A stretch of DNA of 64,000 nt from UBA5336 sp964412785 (lineage in GTDB: Bacteria > Pseudomonadota > Alphaproteobacteria > Caulobacterales > Hyphomonadaceae). This document shows, piece after piece, positions 8,509-16,500 of this stretch. The stretch covers positions 1 through 64,000 of the forward strand of contig CAYPQD010000002.1 in assembly GCA_964412785.1 (NCBI GenBank). Reading direction: 5' to 3'. Under the pieces are notes generated by a model. It made no database searches, was not told where the DNA came from, and worked only from the letters and a program-made list of their open reading frames with translations. A program made the translations under genes and the position numbers. Position 1 is the first letter of the stretch; each line of letters starts with the position of its first letter.

Positions 8509-8993
8509 GGGACCATCGCCTCCAGCACGGCGCGCACGCCGGCGACCTGGCCGGCGCCGGCCTCGCGATAGGCCGCGCGCAGGGTCTCGCGCATCGCCTC
8601 GACGATCGGGTCGGTGAGGGCAAGGCCCCCCGCGGAGAGGACCAGCACGCGCCTGCGGCCATCGGCCTCGGAGCGTTGGCGTGCAATCAGGTCGCGCGCG
8701 TCAAGCCGGGCGAGCAGGCGCGCAAAGGTCGGCGTGGTCGCGCGCATGCGCTGGCGCAGGGACTTGATGTCCAGCCCCGGGGTAAACCGGATTGCCAGCA
8801 GCGCCTCGCAGTCATCCTCGGCAAGGCCCGAGGCGCGGGCGACGCCCATCGCCTCGCGCTGCAGGGTGCGCGCGCCCTCAAGTACCAGCGCCAGCCCGCG
8901 GTCCAGTTCCTCGTCGCGCAGGAACAAGCGCGGATCGACGCCGCCCTGCGCCGCGTCTGCGGCCGTCACGCGCGAGTTGACTTCATTAGCCAT
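8505..8993 (-). CDS. MarR-family transcriptional regulator, PetP-like
   Basis: A 162-residue winged helix-turn-helix protein. The DNA-binding core is at about 75-125 (LDIKSLRQRMRATTPTFARL then the wing EADGRRRVLVLS), with a helical dimer region on either side. The ATG at 8993 lies only 54 bp from the divergent aminotransferase start, so one short region must hold both promoters. It is the first gene of a MarR / response regulator / kinase operon; in alphaproteobacteria MarR genes called petP sit upstream of petR in this way. The ligand is unknown, and autoregulation through the shared promoter is an inference. Confidence 0.85.
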   Translation of the reverse strand: MANEVNSRVTAADAAQGGVDPRLFLRDEELDRGLALVLEGARTLQREAMGVARASGLAEDDCEALLAIRFTPGLDIKSLRQRMRATTPTFARLLARLDARDLIARQRSEADGRRRVLVLSAGGLALTDPIVEAMRETLRAAYREAGAGQVAGVRAVLEAMVP

Positions 8994-9047
8994 GGCCTGA
9001 GAATGGGGCAGAGTTTCGCCAAAGTGCAAGCAAGGAGGACGGCTGCC

Positions 9048-9932
9048 ATGGCCCTGGTCCCCTATGATGATCGCGACGGGTTCATCTGGATGAATGGTGC
9101 GTTCACGCCCTGGCGGGAGGCCAGCGTCCATGTCCTGACCCATGGGCTGCATTATGCGTCGGCCGTGTTCGAGGGCGAGCGGGCCTATGACGGGGAAGTC
9201 TTCAAGTCGCTGGAGCACTCCGAGCGGCTGGCGAATTCCGCCCGCATCCTTGATTTCGAGCTGCCCTTCAGTGTTGAGGAGATCGAGGACGCCAAGCGCG
9301 AGACGCTGCAGAAGGCAGGGCTTGAGACGGCCTATGTGCGCGCGATCGCCTGGCGCGGGGCCGAGAAAATGGGCCTCTCGGCGCAGGACAACACCATCCA
9401 CCTGGCGATCGCCGCCTGGGACTGGGGCGAGTATTTTCCCGACAGGATGAAAGGCATCCGCCTGACCCATGCGCAATGGAAGCGGCCTTCGCCGGAGACC
9501 GCGCCGCACGACGCCAAGGCCGCCGGCCTGTACATGATCTGCACCCTTTCAAAGCATGCCGCAGAGCGGGCCGGCTATGCTGACGCGTTGATGCTCGACT
9601 GGCGCGGCCAGGTGGCGGAGGCGACCGGCGCCAACATATTCTTTGTCCGTGATGGCGTCCTGCACACGCCGACGCCAGACTGCTTCCTCAATGGCATCAC
9701 CCGCCAGACGGTGATCGGGCTCGCGGGGGCGCGTCAGGTCGAGGTCGTGGAACGGGCGATCTTCCCCGACGAGCTGCCGACCTTCTCGGAGTGCTTCATC
9801 ACCGGCACCGCCGCTGAGGTGACGCCCGTCAGCGAGATCGCCGGCCAGGCCTTCCGCCCGGGCGAGATCACCGGCGCGCTCGTGGAGGACTATGACCGGC
9901 TGGTGCGCCGCCAACTGAAGGTGCCCGCCTGA
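9048..9932 (+). CDS. ilvE: Branched-chain amino acid aminotransferase
   Basis: Class IV PLP aminotransferase of 294 residues that transfers amino groups between glutamate and the 2-oxo acids of leucine, isoleucine and valine. THGLHYASAVFEGERAY near 31-47 is the fold-type IV N-terminal signature, K157 in HDAKAAGLYM is the expected cofactor lysine, and VAEATGANIFFVRDG near 200 and CFITGTAAEVTPV near 250 complete the family pattern. A strong ribosome site (AAGGAGGA) precedes the ATG. It is divergent from the MarR gene by 54 bp. D-amino acid or aminodeoxychorismate lyase activity is less likely given length and motifs. Confidence 0.93.
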   Translation: MALVPYDDRDGFIWMNGAFTPWREASVHVLTHGLHYASAVFEGERAYDGEVFKSLEHSERLANSARILDFELPFSVEEIEDAKRETLQKAGLETAYVRAIAWRGAEKMGLSAQDNTIHLAIAAWDWGEYFPDRMKGIRLTHAQWKRPSPETAPHDAKAAGLYMICTLSKHAAERAGYADALMLDWRGQVAEATGANIFFVRDGVLHTPTPDCFLNGITRQTVIGLAGARQVEVVERAIFPDELPTFSECFITGTAAEVTPVSEIAGQAFRPGEITGALVEDYDRLVRRQLKVPA

Positions 9933-10073
9933 GCCGGCATGACCCGCTCCGGGACAAGTGAAAGAAAAACCCCTCTAACAAGCAAAAAATGAACCTGTGC
10001 GTGTATTTTAACGCCTCGGCAATATTTCGCGCATAAGTGGTGTTCTCAGTCAAAGCAGCTGGGGATACCTGAC

Positions 10074-10562
10074 ATGATCCGTTCAATGATGGCCGCGCTC
10101 ACGGCGGCCTGCATGGCATCACTTACACCGGCGCTCGCCGATGACGGCCCGCTGACGAGCGCGCTCAGCGTGTTCCAGGTGCTGGAGACCGGCACCAGCC
10201 CGGCCACCTTCCGGCCGGCCGACACGGTCGCTCCGGGCGGTATCCTCGAATACCGTCTCGACTATGAGAACGTGTCCCAGGCGCCGCTCGCCGACTTGGT
10301 GATCCAGGCCGTCATTCCGCATAACACAGAATTCATTGAAGTTTCCCAGTCGGTCGATCGGCCGGCTGTGTTCGAGGCAAAGGTCGAGGGGCTCGAGTGG
10401 TCGACTTTGCCGGTCACGCGCTATGAAGCCGACGAGAACGGCGTGCTTCAGGCGGTCGAGATACCCGCTGAGGAGTATGTCGCCGTGCGCTGGCGTGTGG
10501 CCGAGCCGCTGGCGGCGGGGGAAAGCACCCGCGCCGTCTACCGTGTGCGCGTCGACGGCTAG
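10074..10562 (+). CDS. Exported single-module DUF11-like protein
   Basis: A 162-residue protein with signal peptide MIRSMMAALTAACMASLTPALA, cleaved before DDG. The mature part is one beta-sandwich-like module with the landmarks of the conserved-repeat (DUF11) family: DTVAPGGILEYRLDYENVS, then VIQAVIPHNTEFIEVS, ending VAVRWRVAEPLAAGE and AVYRVRVDG. It has no membrane anchor, so it is periplasmic or secreted. About 80 bp separate it from the next gene, a 932-residue protein built from similar modules, and all three genes point the same way, suggesting one operon. The AT-rich 140-bp gap in front probably holds the promoter. The exact role is unknown. Confidence 0.75.
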   Translation: MIRSMMAALTAACMASLTPALADDGPLTSALSVFQVLETGTSPATFRPADTVAPGGILEYRLDYENVSQAPLADLVIQAVIPHNTEFIEVSQSVDRPAVFEAKVEGLEWSTLPVTRYEADENGVLQAVEIPAEEYVAVRWRVAEPLAAGESTRAVYRVRVDG

Positions 10563-10642
10563 TCCCGGACCCTCCCGGGCCACGTCGCCGGCACTTTTCT
10601 CCAACACCTTCCATCCTGATCCCTCGCAAGGAGCCTTCTGCC

Positions 10643-13441
10643 ATGCTTCGCAACCACTGGATGAGTACGTCCGCCGTACTTGCCATATCTGCCCTCGTGG
10701 CCGGTGTCGCCATCGGTGCCCCGCCACCAGCCGACACCCGGATCGGCAACCAGGCGGCAGCCAGCTACACCTCGAATGGTGACACCTTCACGGTCCAGTC
10801 CAACCTCGTGGAGACCGTCGTCAACGAGGTATTCGAGCACACGCTGACCGCCAGCCAGACCCGTGACGGCGCCCCTGGGGGCCTCGTCTTCTTCCCGCAC
10901 ACGGTCACCAACCTCGGCAATACAGACGATGTCTTCGACCTCGGCGTGATCGAGGCCGGCGGCACCGATAACTTCGCCCTGACCGCCCTGCAGATCTTCG
11001 CCGATGCGAACCAGGATGGCATTCCCGACAGCCTGACCCCGATCACGGCAACGCCGTCGGTTCAGGCCGGCGACAGTTATGGCATTGTCGTGCGCGCCAC
11101 CGTGCCGGCCTCTGCCAGCCCGGCGCAGCTCAGCGACTTCATCGTCCAGTCCCAGAGCCGCGGCGATGCCGGCGATGTCGAGCAGAACACCGACGTGGTG
11201 CAGATCACCAATGACGGGATCATCGACCTCACCAAGGATCAGGTGCTGGCAAATGACGCAGACGGCAATGGCGTGATCAGTGTCGGCGATACCATCGAGG
11301 TTCGCCTGACCTACTCCAATGTCGGCATCGGTGCGGCCACCAATGTGATCCTGGCCGACACCCTGCCGACGGTGAACGCCGCCGGCGCGGCGATCGACCT
11401 TGACTATGTCGCCCTGTCCGGCGTCTGGTCGGACAATCCCGCCACGCCGCTCACCGATGTCGGCGGCAATGTCGAGTTCACCAACGCCCAGGGCACCTCG
11501 CTCGAGTACGAGACCGGCGGCGACACCACGGTGACGGCGACCCTCGACAGCGTCCAGGCCGGCCGGACCGGGACCGTCTCCTTCCGCTATATGATCGTGG
11601 CTGCGCCGCAAGGCGTCATCGAGAACACCGCGACGGTGGAGACCGGCACCCAGTCGCCGACCGATTCCAACACCTCGCAGATCAGCGTCGACCCGGCCGC
11701 CAACATCGTCCTGGCCGATGCGCTGGCGCTTGCCCCGACGCCGCCGAGCGGCACTGACGGCGCCAATCTTGACGGCACCGACGCGTCGACCACCGATGAT
11801 GACGGCGCCCAGGATGACGTTACCACGGAGGCCGACGACGCCTATGCCGGTGAGACGCTGGTGTTCGACCTGGTGCTGACCAATCTCGGCAACGCCACAG
11901 ACACTTTCGGCCTCGATTTCAGCGGGTCGTCCTTTCCGGCCGGAACCAGCTTCGACTTCCTTGCGGCCGATGGCGTGACGCCGATCGTCGGCGACCAGGT
12001 GACACTCGCTTCGGGCGTGGCAACCCACGTCAAGGTGATGGTCACCCTGCCCAGCGGTGCAGCCCCGACGGCTGGCTCGGCGGGCTATGGTGCGACCATC
12101 TCGGCGACCTCGGTGAACGATCCGTCGACCAGCAACACCACGGCGCTGCTGTTTGACGGCCTCGTCCTGGCCCCGCCGGTCGATCTGGAGAACCTCGACG
12201 ACATCGGCGCGCCAAGCGGCGGTGCAGGCACCGGTGCGGTCTATGCCGATGGCGTCTCTGCGCCGTGGAACACCCAGTCGGTAACACCGGGCCAGACGGC
12301 GGTCTTCCCCCTGCGGATCACCGTGGCCGCCGGCGCGCCGACCAACTCCTTCGACCTGCTCGCCTCGACCGACCCGACCTTCGCCACGCCCGCCCTGCCC
12401 GATGGCTGGACGGTCGAGTTCTACCGCAATGGCGCGAAGATCACCTCGACCGGCCCGTTGTCTCCGAGCGGTGCAGTGGCGTCCGTCTTCGATTATGAGG
12501 CGCGCGTCACGGTCCCGGAAAGCGCCGCGGCGAACCTGTCGGGCGTCGGCCTCTACTTCCGCGCCGACAGCCCGGTCAATGGCGCGCTCGACACCAAGCT
12601 CGATGCTGTCATCGTTAGCGAGGTGGTGGATGTGGAGATCGAGGCCAACCAGGTCGTCCAGGCAGCGCCCGGCGGCACTGCGTTGATCCCGCACATCATC
12701 ACCAACCTCGGCAACTCCACGGTCACGGCCGGCGCCCTCAATCTTGGCGGCAATGACCCCTTCACAGGCCAGGGCATGTCAGCGACGCTGTACTATGACG
12801 CCAATGATGATGGCGTGCTCGATGCCTCCGACCCGCAGATCAGCGATCTCGCAACGATTGTCGGGCCGGACGCCGTCACCGGCCTGTCGCCGGGCGAGCA
12901 GGCGCGGGTGTTTATCCGCGTCCAGGTGCCGTCCTCGGCGACTTTCGGCATCCAGGAGACCGGCGACCTGACCGTCGCCACCGCGCTGACCACCGACCTC
13001 GGTGCGAAGACTGACGCCAACCCGGCCAACAACCGGGTCGACGACACGGTCGTCATCATCTCCGGCGACGTGGTGATCACCAAGGAACAGGCGATCGACG
13101 CCGACTGCGATGGTGCGCCTGAGACGGCGTTTGGCCAGGGCTCGCTGGATGCCGATCCCGGCATGTGCATCGCCTACCGCCTGACCGCCGACAATACCGG
13201 CACGACCGAGGCGACCAATGTCGTCATCAACGACACCGTGCCCGGCTACACGACGCTGGAAACCTGTCCCGCCGATGCCTGCGCGCCCGCGCTGACTATC
13301 GACGGAGCGGCCAGCACCGCCCCCCTTGCCCCGACTGACGAGGGCACCGGTTCAGTGGCAAGCTCAGCGCAGAATGCGGGCTTTTCACTGGCACCAGGGT
13401 CACGCGCCGTCCTGACGTTCAGCGTCCAGGTCGACGAGTAA
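10643..13441 (+). CDS. Large exported DUF11-type repeat protein
   Basis: A 932-residue exported protein with a signal peptide ending about ALVAGVAIGA. It is followed by several immunoglobulin-like modules with recurring N-L-G-N-T or N-V-G landmarks (HTVTNLGNTDDVFDL near 90, LVLTNLGNATDTFGL near 410, HIITNLGNSTV near 685). Short Asp-rich loops (ADANQDGIPDS, DADGNGVISVGD, YDANDDGVLDASD) resemble calcium-binding loops. Composition is acidic with very few Cys or Lys, as in surface-layer or adhesin-like proteins. No sortase motif, autotransporter barrel or type I C-terminal signal is evident, so display may depend on the barrel protein encoded next. AAGGAG precedes the ATG; a hairpin follows the gene. 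Confidence 0.8.
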   Translation: MLRNHWMSTSAVLAISALVAGVAIGAPPPADTRIGNQAAASYTSNGDTFTVQSNLVETVVNEVFEHTLTASQTRDGAPGGLVFFPHTVTNLGNTDDVFDLGVIEAGGTDNFALTALQIFADANQDGIPDSLTPITATPSVQAGDSYGIVVRATVPASASPAQLSDFIVQSQSRGDAGDVEQNTDVVQITNDGIIDLTKDQVLANDADGNGVISVGDTIEVRLTYSNVGIGAATNVILADTLPTVNAAGAAIDLDYVALSGVWSDNPATPLTDVGGNVEFTNAQGTSLEYETGGDTTVTATLDSVQAGRTGTVSFRYMIVAAPQGVIENTATVETGTQSPTDSNTSQISVDPAANIVLADALALAPTPPSGTDGANLDGTDASTTDDDGAQDDVTTEADDAYAGETLVFDLVLTNLGNATDTFGLDFSGSSFPAGTSFDFLAADGVTPIVGDQVTLASGVATHVKVMVTLPSGAAPTAGSAGYGATISATSVNDPSTSNTTALLFDGLVLAPPVDLENLDDIGAPSGGAGTGAVYADGVSAPWNTQSVTPGQTAVFPLRITVAAGAPTNSFDLLASTDPTFATPALPDGWTVEFYRNGAKITSTGPLSPSGAVASVFDYEARVTVPESAAANLSGVGLYFRADSPVNGALDTKLDAVIVSEVVDVEIEANQVVQAAPGGTALIPHIITNLGNSTVTAGALNLGGNDPFTGQGMSATLYYDANDDGVLDASDPQISDLATIVGPDAVTGLSPGEQARVFIRVQVPSSATFGIQETGDLTVATALTTDLGAKTDANPANNRVDDTVVIISGDVVITKEQAIDADCDGAPETAFGQGSLDADPGMCIAYRLTADNTGTTEATNVVINDTVPGYTTLETCPADACAPALTIDGAASTAPLAPTDEGTGSVASSAQNAGFSLAPGSRAVLTFSVQVDE

Positions 13442-13453
13442 CCCTGTCCCCAA

Positions 13454-13494
13454 GGCGAGCGCGGGTCGACCCGCCCCTCCAGCCCGCGCTCGCC
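13454..13494 (+). terminator. Intercistronic hairpin
   Basis: Perfect 12-bp arms GGCGAGCGCGGG (13454-13465) and CCCGCGCTCGCC (13483-13494) with a 17-nt loop, then a pyrimidine stretch ACTCCCTTCTTTC. It sits between the 932- and 1,930-residue genes. It lacks a full T run, so it may be a partial terminator or an mRNA-stabilising structure that makes the downstream barrel protein less abundant. Confidence 0.5.
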
Positions 13495-13539
13495 ACTCCC
13501 TTCTTTCGATTGCCCCCGGATTCCGATCCCCATGGCTTG

Positions 13540-16500
13540 ATGATGGCGCACACGATGTCCCCTGAGACCCGACCGCCCCTTCCCCCCTTTGTCCCGCTCG
13601 GGTTGAGCGGCTTGGTGCTGGCCTCCGGCACCCTTGCCCCCGTGGCCTTCGCCGCGCCGCCCGAGGCCGGCACAGCGATCGAGAACACTGGCACCGTTAC
13701 CTTCTACAACAGCGCGCTTGGCCTCACCGAGACTGCCCGCTCCAATACGGTGCAGACAAGGGTCAACCCGGTTGCCGCCTTCACGGTGCGCGATGACCAG
13801 AGCTATGTCCGCGCACCGGGCGAGCCTGTTCTGTTCAGCTTCACCATCGAGAACACCGGCAACACCAGTCTCGACCTTGAGGCCGGCTTTACTCTGCCGG
13901 GCGGAGATTTCGCCTTTGCCGACGTGGTCGCCGTGATCGATGTCGATGGCGACGGGCAGATCGGCCCGGCTGACACGCCGCTGGACCCCGGCATGGCGGT
14001 CACACTGCCGATCGATGGTGCCGTCGCTGTGCTGGTCGGCCTGCTCGTGCCGGCCGAGGCAGGGATCGGCGAGACGGCAGCCGGCGTCCTGTCGGCGTGG
14101 ATGGCCAGTGGCGGCGCGGCCAGCTCCGCGCAGGGCGAGGTGGTGGTGGAGGACATGGGACTCACCCTCACCAAGTCTGTCTCCGACACCGCAGCGGCCG
14201 CCGGCGAGACACTGGTCTACACCCTGCGGCTCGCCAACAACACGACCCGCGATTTCGATCCGGCCACCGTGTTTGATGGCCGGCCGCTGATCCTCGACGG
14301 CGTGGCCAGCGAGGCGATCCTCGTGGCCGACGACATCCCGCTCAACACCCGCTTTGCCGGCATTGTCGACGCCGTCGACTACACCGCCGTCTATCGCCGC
14401 CATGGCGATGCGCCCGAGCGCTGGACACGGGCCGCGCCGGCCGACCCGGCCGAAATCGCGGCTGTCGGCTTCCTGTCCGACCAGCCCTTGCCGGCCGGGT
14501 TCAGTCGTGACTTTCAGTTCGCCGTGGCGCTCAGCCCCAATACCGCCGGTCTCACGATCGACAATGTCGCAGCCTGGCTCGCCCCGGGGGATGCGACCGG
14601 CCTTGATCCGGTGCCCTCAAACCGTGTGACCACACGCGTCGCGGCCGGCAGCGGCGGTGGCGGCGGCGGCGAGATCGTCTTCACTGATGGCCCTGGTGGG
14701 GCACCGGCCCCGCCCGAAGCCGGCCATGGAGAGGATATCTTCATCGAGACCGTGTCGGCGCTGTGCAATGCCAGCACCGCCGTCGATACGATCGAGATCG
14801 TCGTGACCAGCGCGCCGGAGGGCGATCGTGAAACCGTCCGCGCGACCGAGACCGGGCCCAATACCGGTGTCTTCCGGTCAGGACCGCTCGCTGTCGGGGC
14901 TGCCCCGCCGGTGATCCAGGGTGATGGCGTGCTGCAGGGCGCCCGCCGCAGCGTCGCAACGGCACGCACCACCTGTGATCCTGACGCCTCAGCACAGCTC
15001 ACCATTGCCCCGGCCGGCGCGGTGTTTTCCTCCGTCGACAATGAGCCGATTGCGGGCGCGCTCGTGGAGCTGCTGACCGAGAGCGGCGCGGTGCTCGCGA
15101 GCGTCATCACCGATGCGGATGGGCTGTTCCAGATTCGCAGCGATATTGCTGGCATCCATACCGTCCGGGTGACCCCGCCAGGCGAGTTCACAGCCCCGTC
15201 CGGGCGGCGGGACTTTGCGGGCTTCGGGCGTATCATCGACCCGGACGGCTCGTTCGCCCATCCCTTCCAGCTTGCCGGCGACGGACGCACCCTCCTCCTC
15301 GACATTCCTGTCGATCCGGATCTCACCGGCGGCCTGGTGACGGAAAAGACCTCCACGCGCCGCGACGCCAGGATCGCCGACCATATCGACTACACCGTCA
15401 CGGTGACCAACGCTTCCAGCCTTGCCATCACCGGCGCGGAAGTCGTCGATCGCCTGCCGGTGGGCTTTGCCTATGTCACCGGCTCGGCACGTCTTGACGG
15501 CGAGCCGGTTGCCGACCCTGAGCGGCGTGAGGCCGGGGCGCTCGTCTTCTCGCTCGGCCGGCTGGAGCCCGGCGCCGAAGCCGGCCTCACCTATTTCGCC
15601 GAAGTGCTGCCGACCTCCGGAGATGGCGAGAAGACCAACCGCGCACTTGCCCGCGGCCGCTATGTCGGCTTCGACCGGGATGTCACCTCCAACACTGCCC
15701 GCCATAGCGTGCGGATCGACAGTCAGGGCGGTGTCTTCTCGCGTGATGGCGTTGTTCTCGGCAAGGTGTTTCTCGACTGCGACGGCGACGGGGTGCAGTC
15801 CAATGCCGATGGTGCCGAGCCCGGCATTCCCGGTGTGCAGATCCATACCGAGGAAGGGTTCTCGGTCGTCACCGACGGCAAGGGCCGCTATTCATTGCCG
15901 GGCCTGTCGCCTTCCACCCACGTCCTCGACCTCTACGAACCGACCCTGCCGCCAGGCACCGAGGCGGTCGCGACCCGCACCCTCGATGCTGGCCGCGCTG
16001 GCTCGCGCTTCGTGCCCCTGAAGGCCGGCGAGATCCGCTCTGAGGATTTCGCGCTGCGGCCAGCAGGCGCGCTTGCCTGCTCCGCGCAGTTGCGCGATGA
16101 CCTGCGCGCGCGCATCACCGGCTTCGACCAGGCTGCGCTCGGCATGCCGGGTCCGATGACGCCGCTGCAGCTTGACAGGGTCCGCCAGGGCCGCAGCGGT
16201 GACTATGCCGACACGGTGGAGACCGCAATGCGCGCAGGCCGCGCCGCGCCGGACGCCGTGCCGGGTGCGGGAAAAACCAGTGGCGCGCTGGCCATCCCGG
16301 CGACCCTTGCGCTGGAACCGCTGATTGCCGGACGCAGCGACGCGCCGGGCTTTCTCGACCTTGTCGATGGCACGCACCTGTCGCAGCGGGTGATCAGCGT
16401 GCGCGTCGCCGGTCCCGCCGGGACCGGGCTGTCCCTGATGCGCAATGGTACCCCGGTTGCGGCCGAACGGATCGGCCAGCGTGTCGAGGCCAACGGGGTG

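Noticed and set aside
10559..12694. 711-codon minus-strand frame under the DUF11 protein gene
   Set aside because: Shadow frame: its Arg/Gly/His-rich composition is the mirror of the plus-strand gene, which has a signal peptide, a ribosome site and repeated modules.
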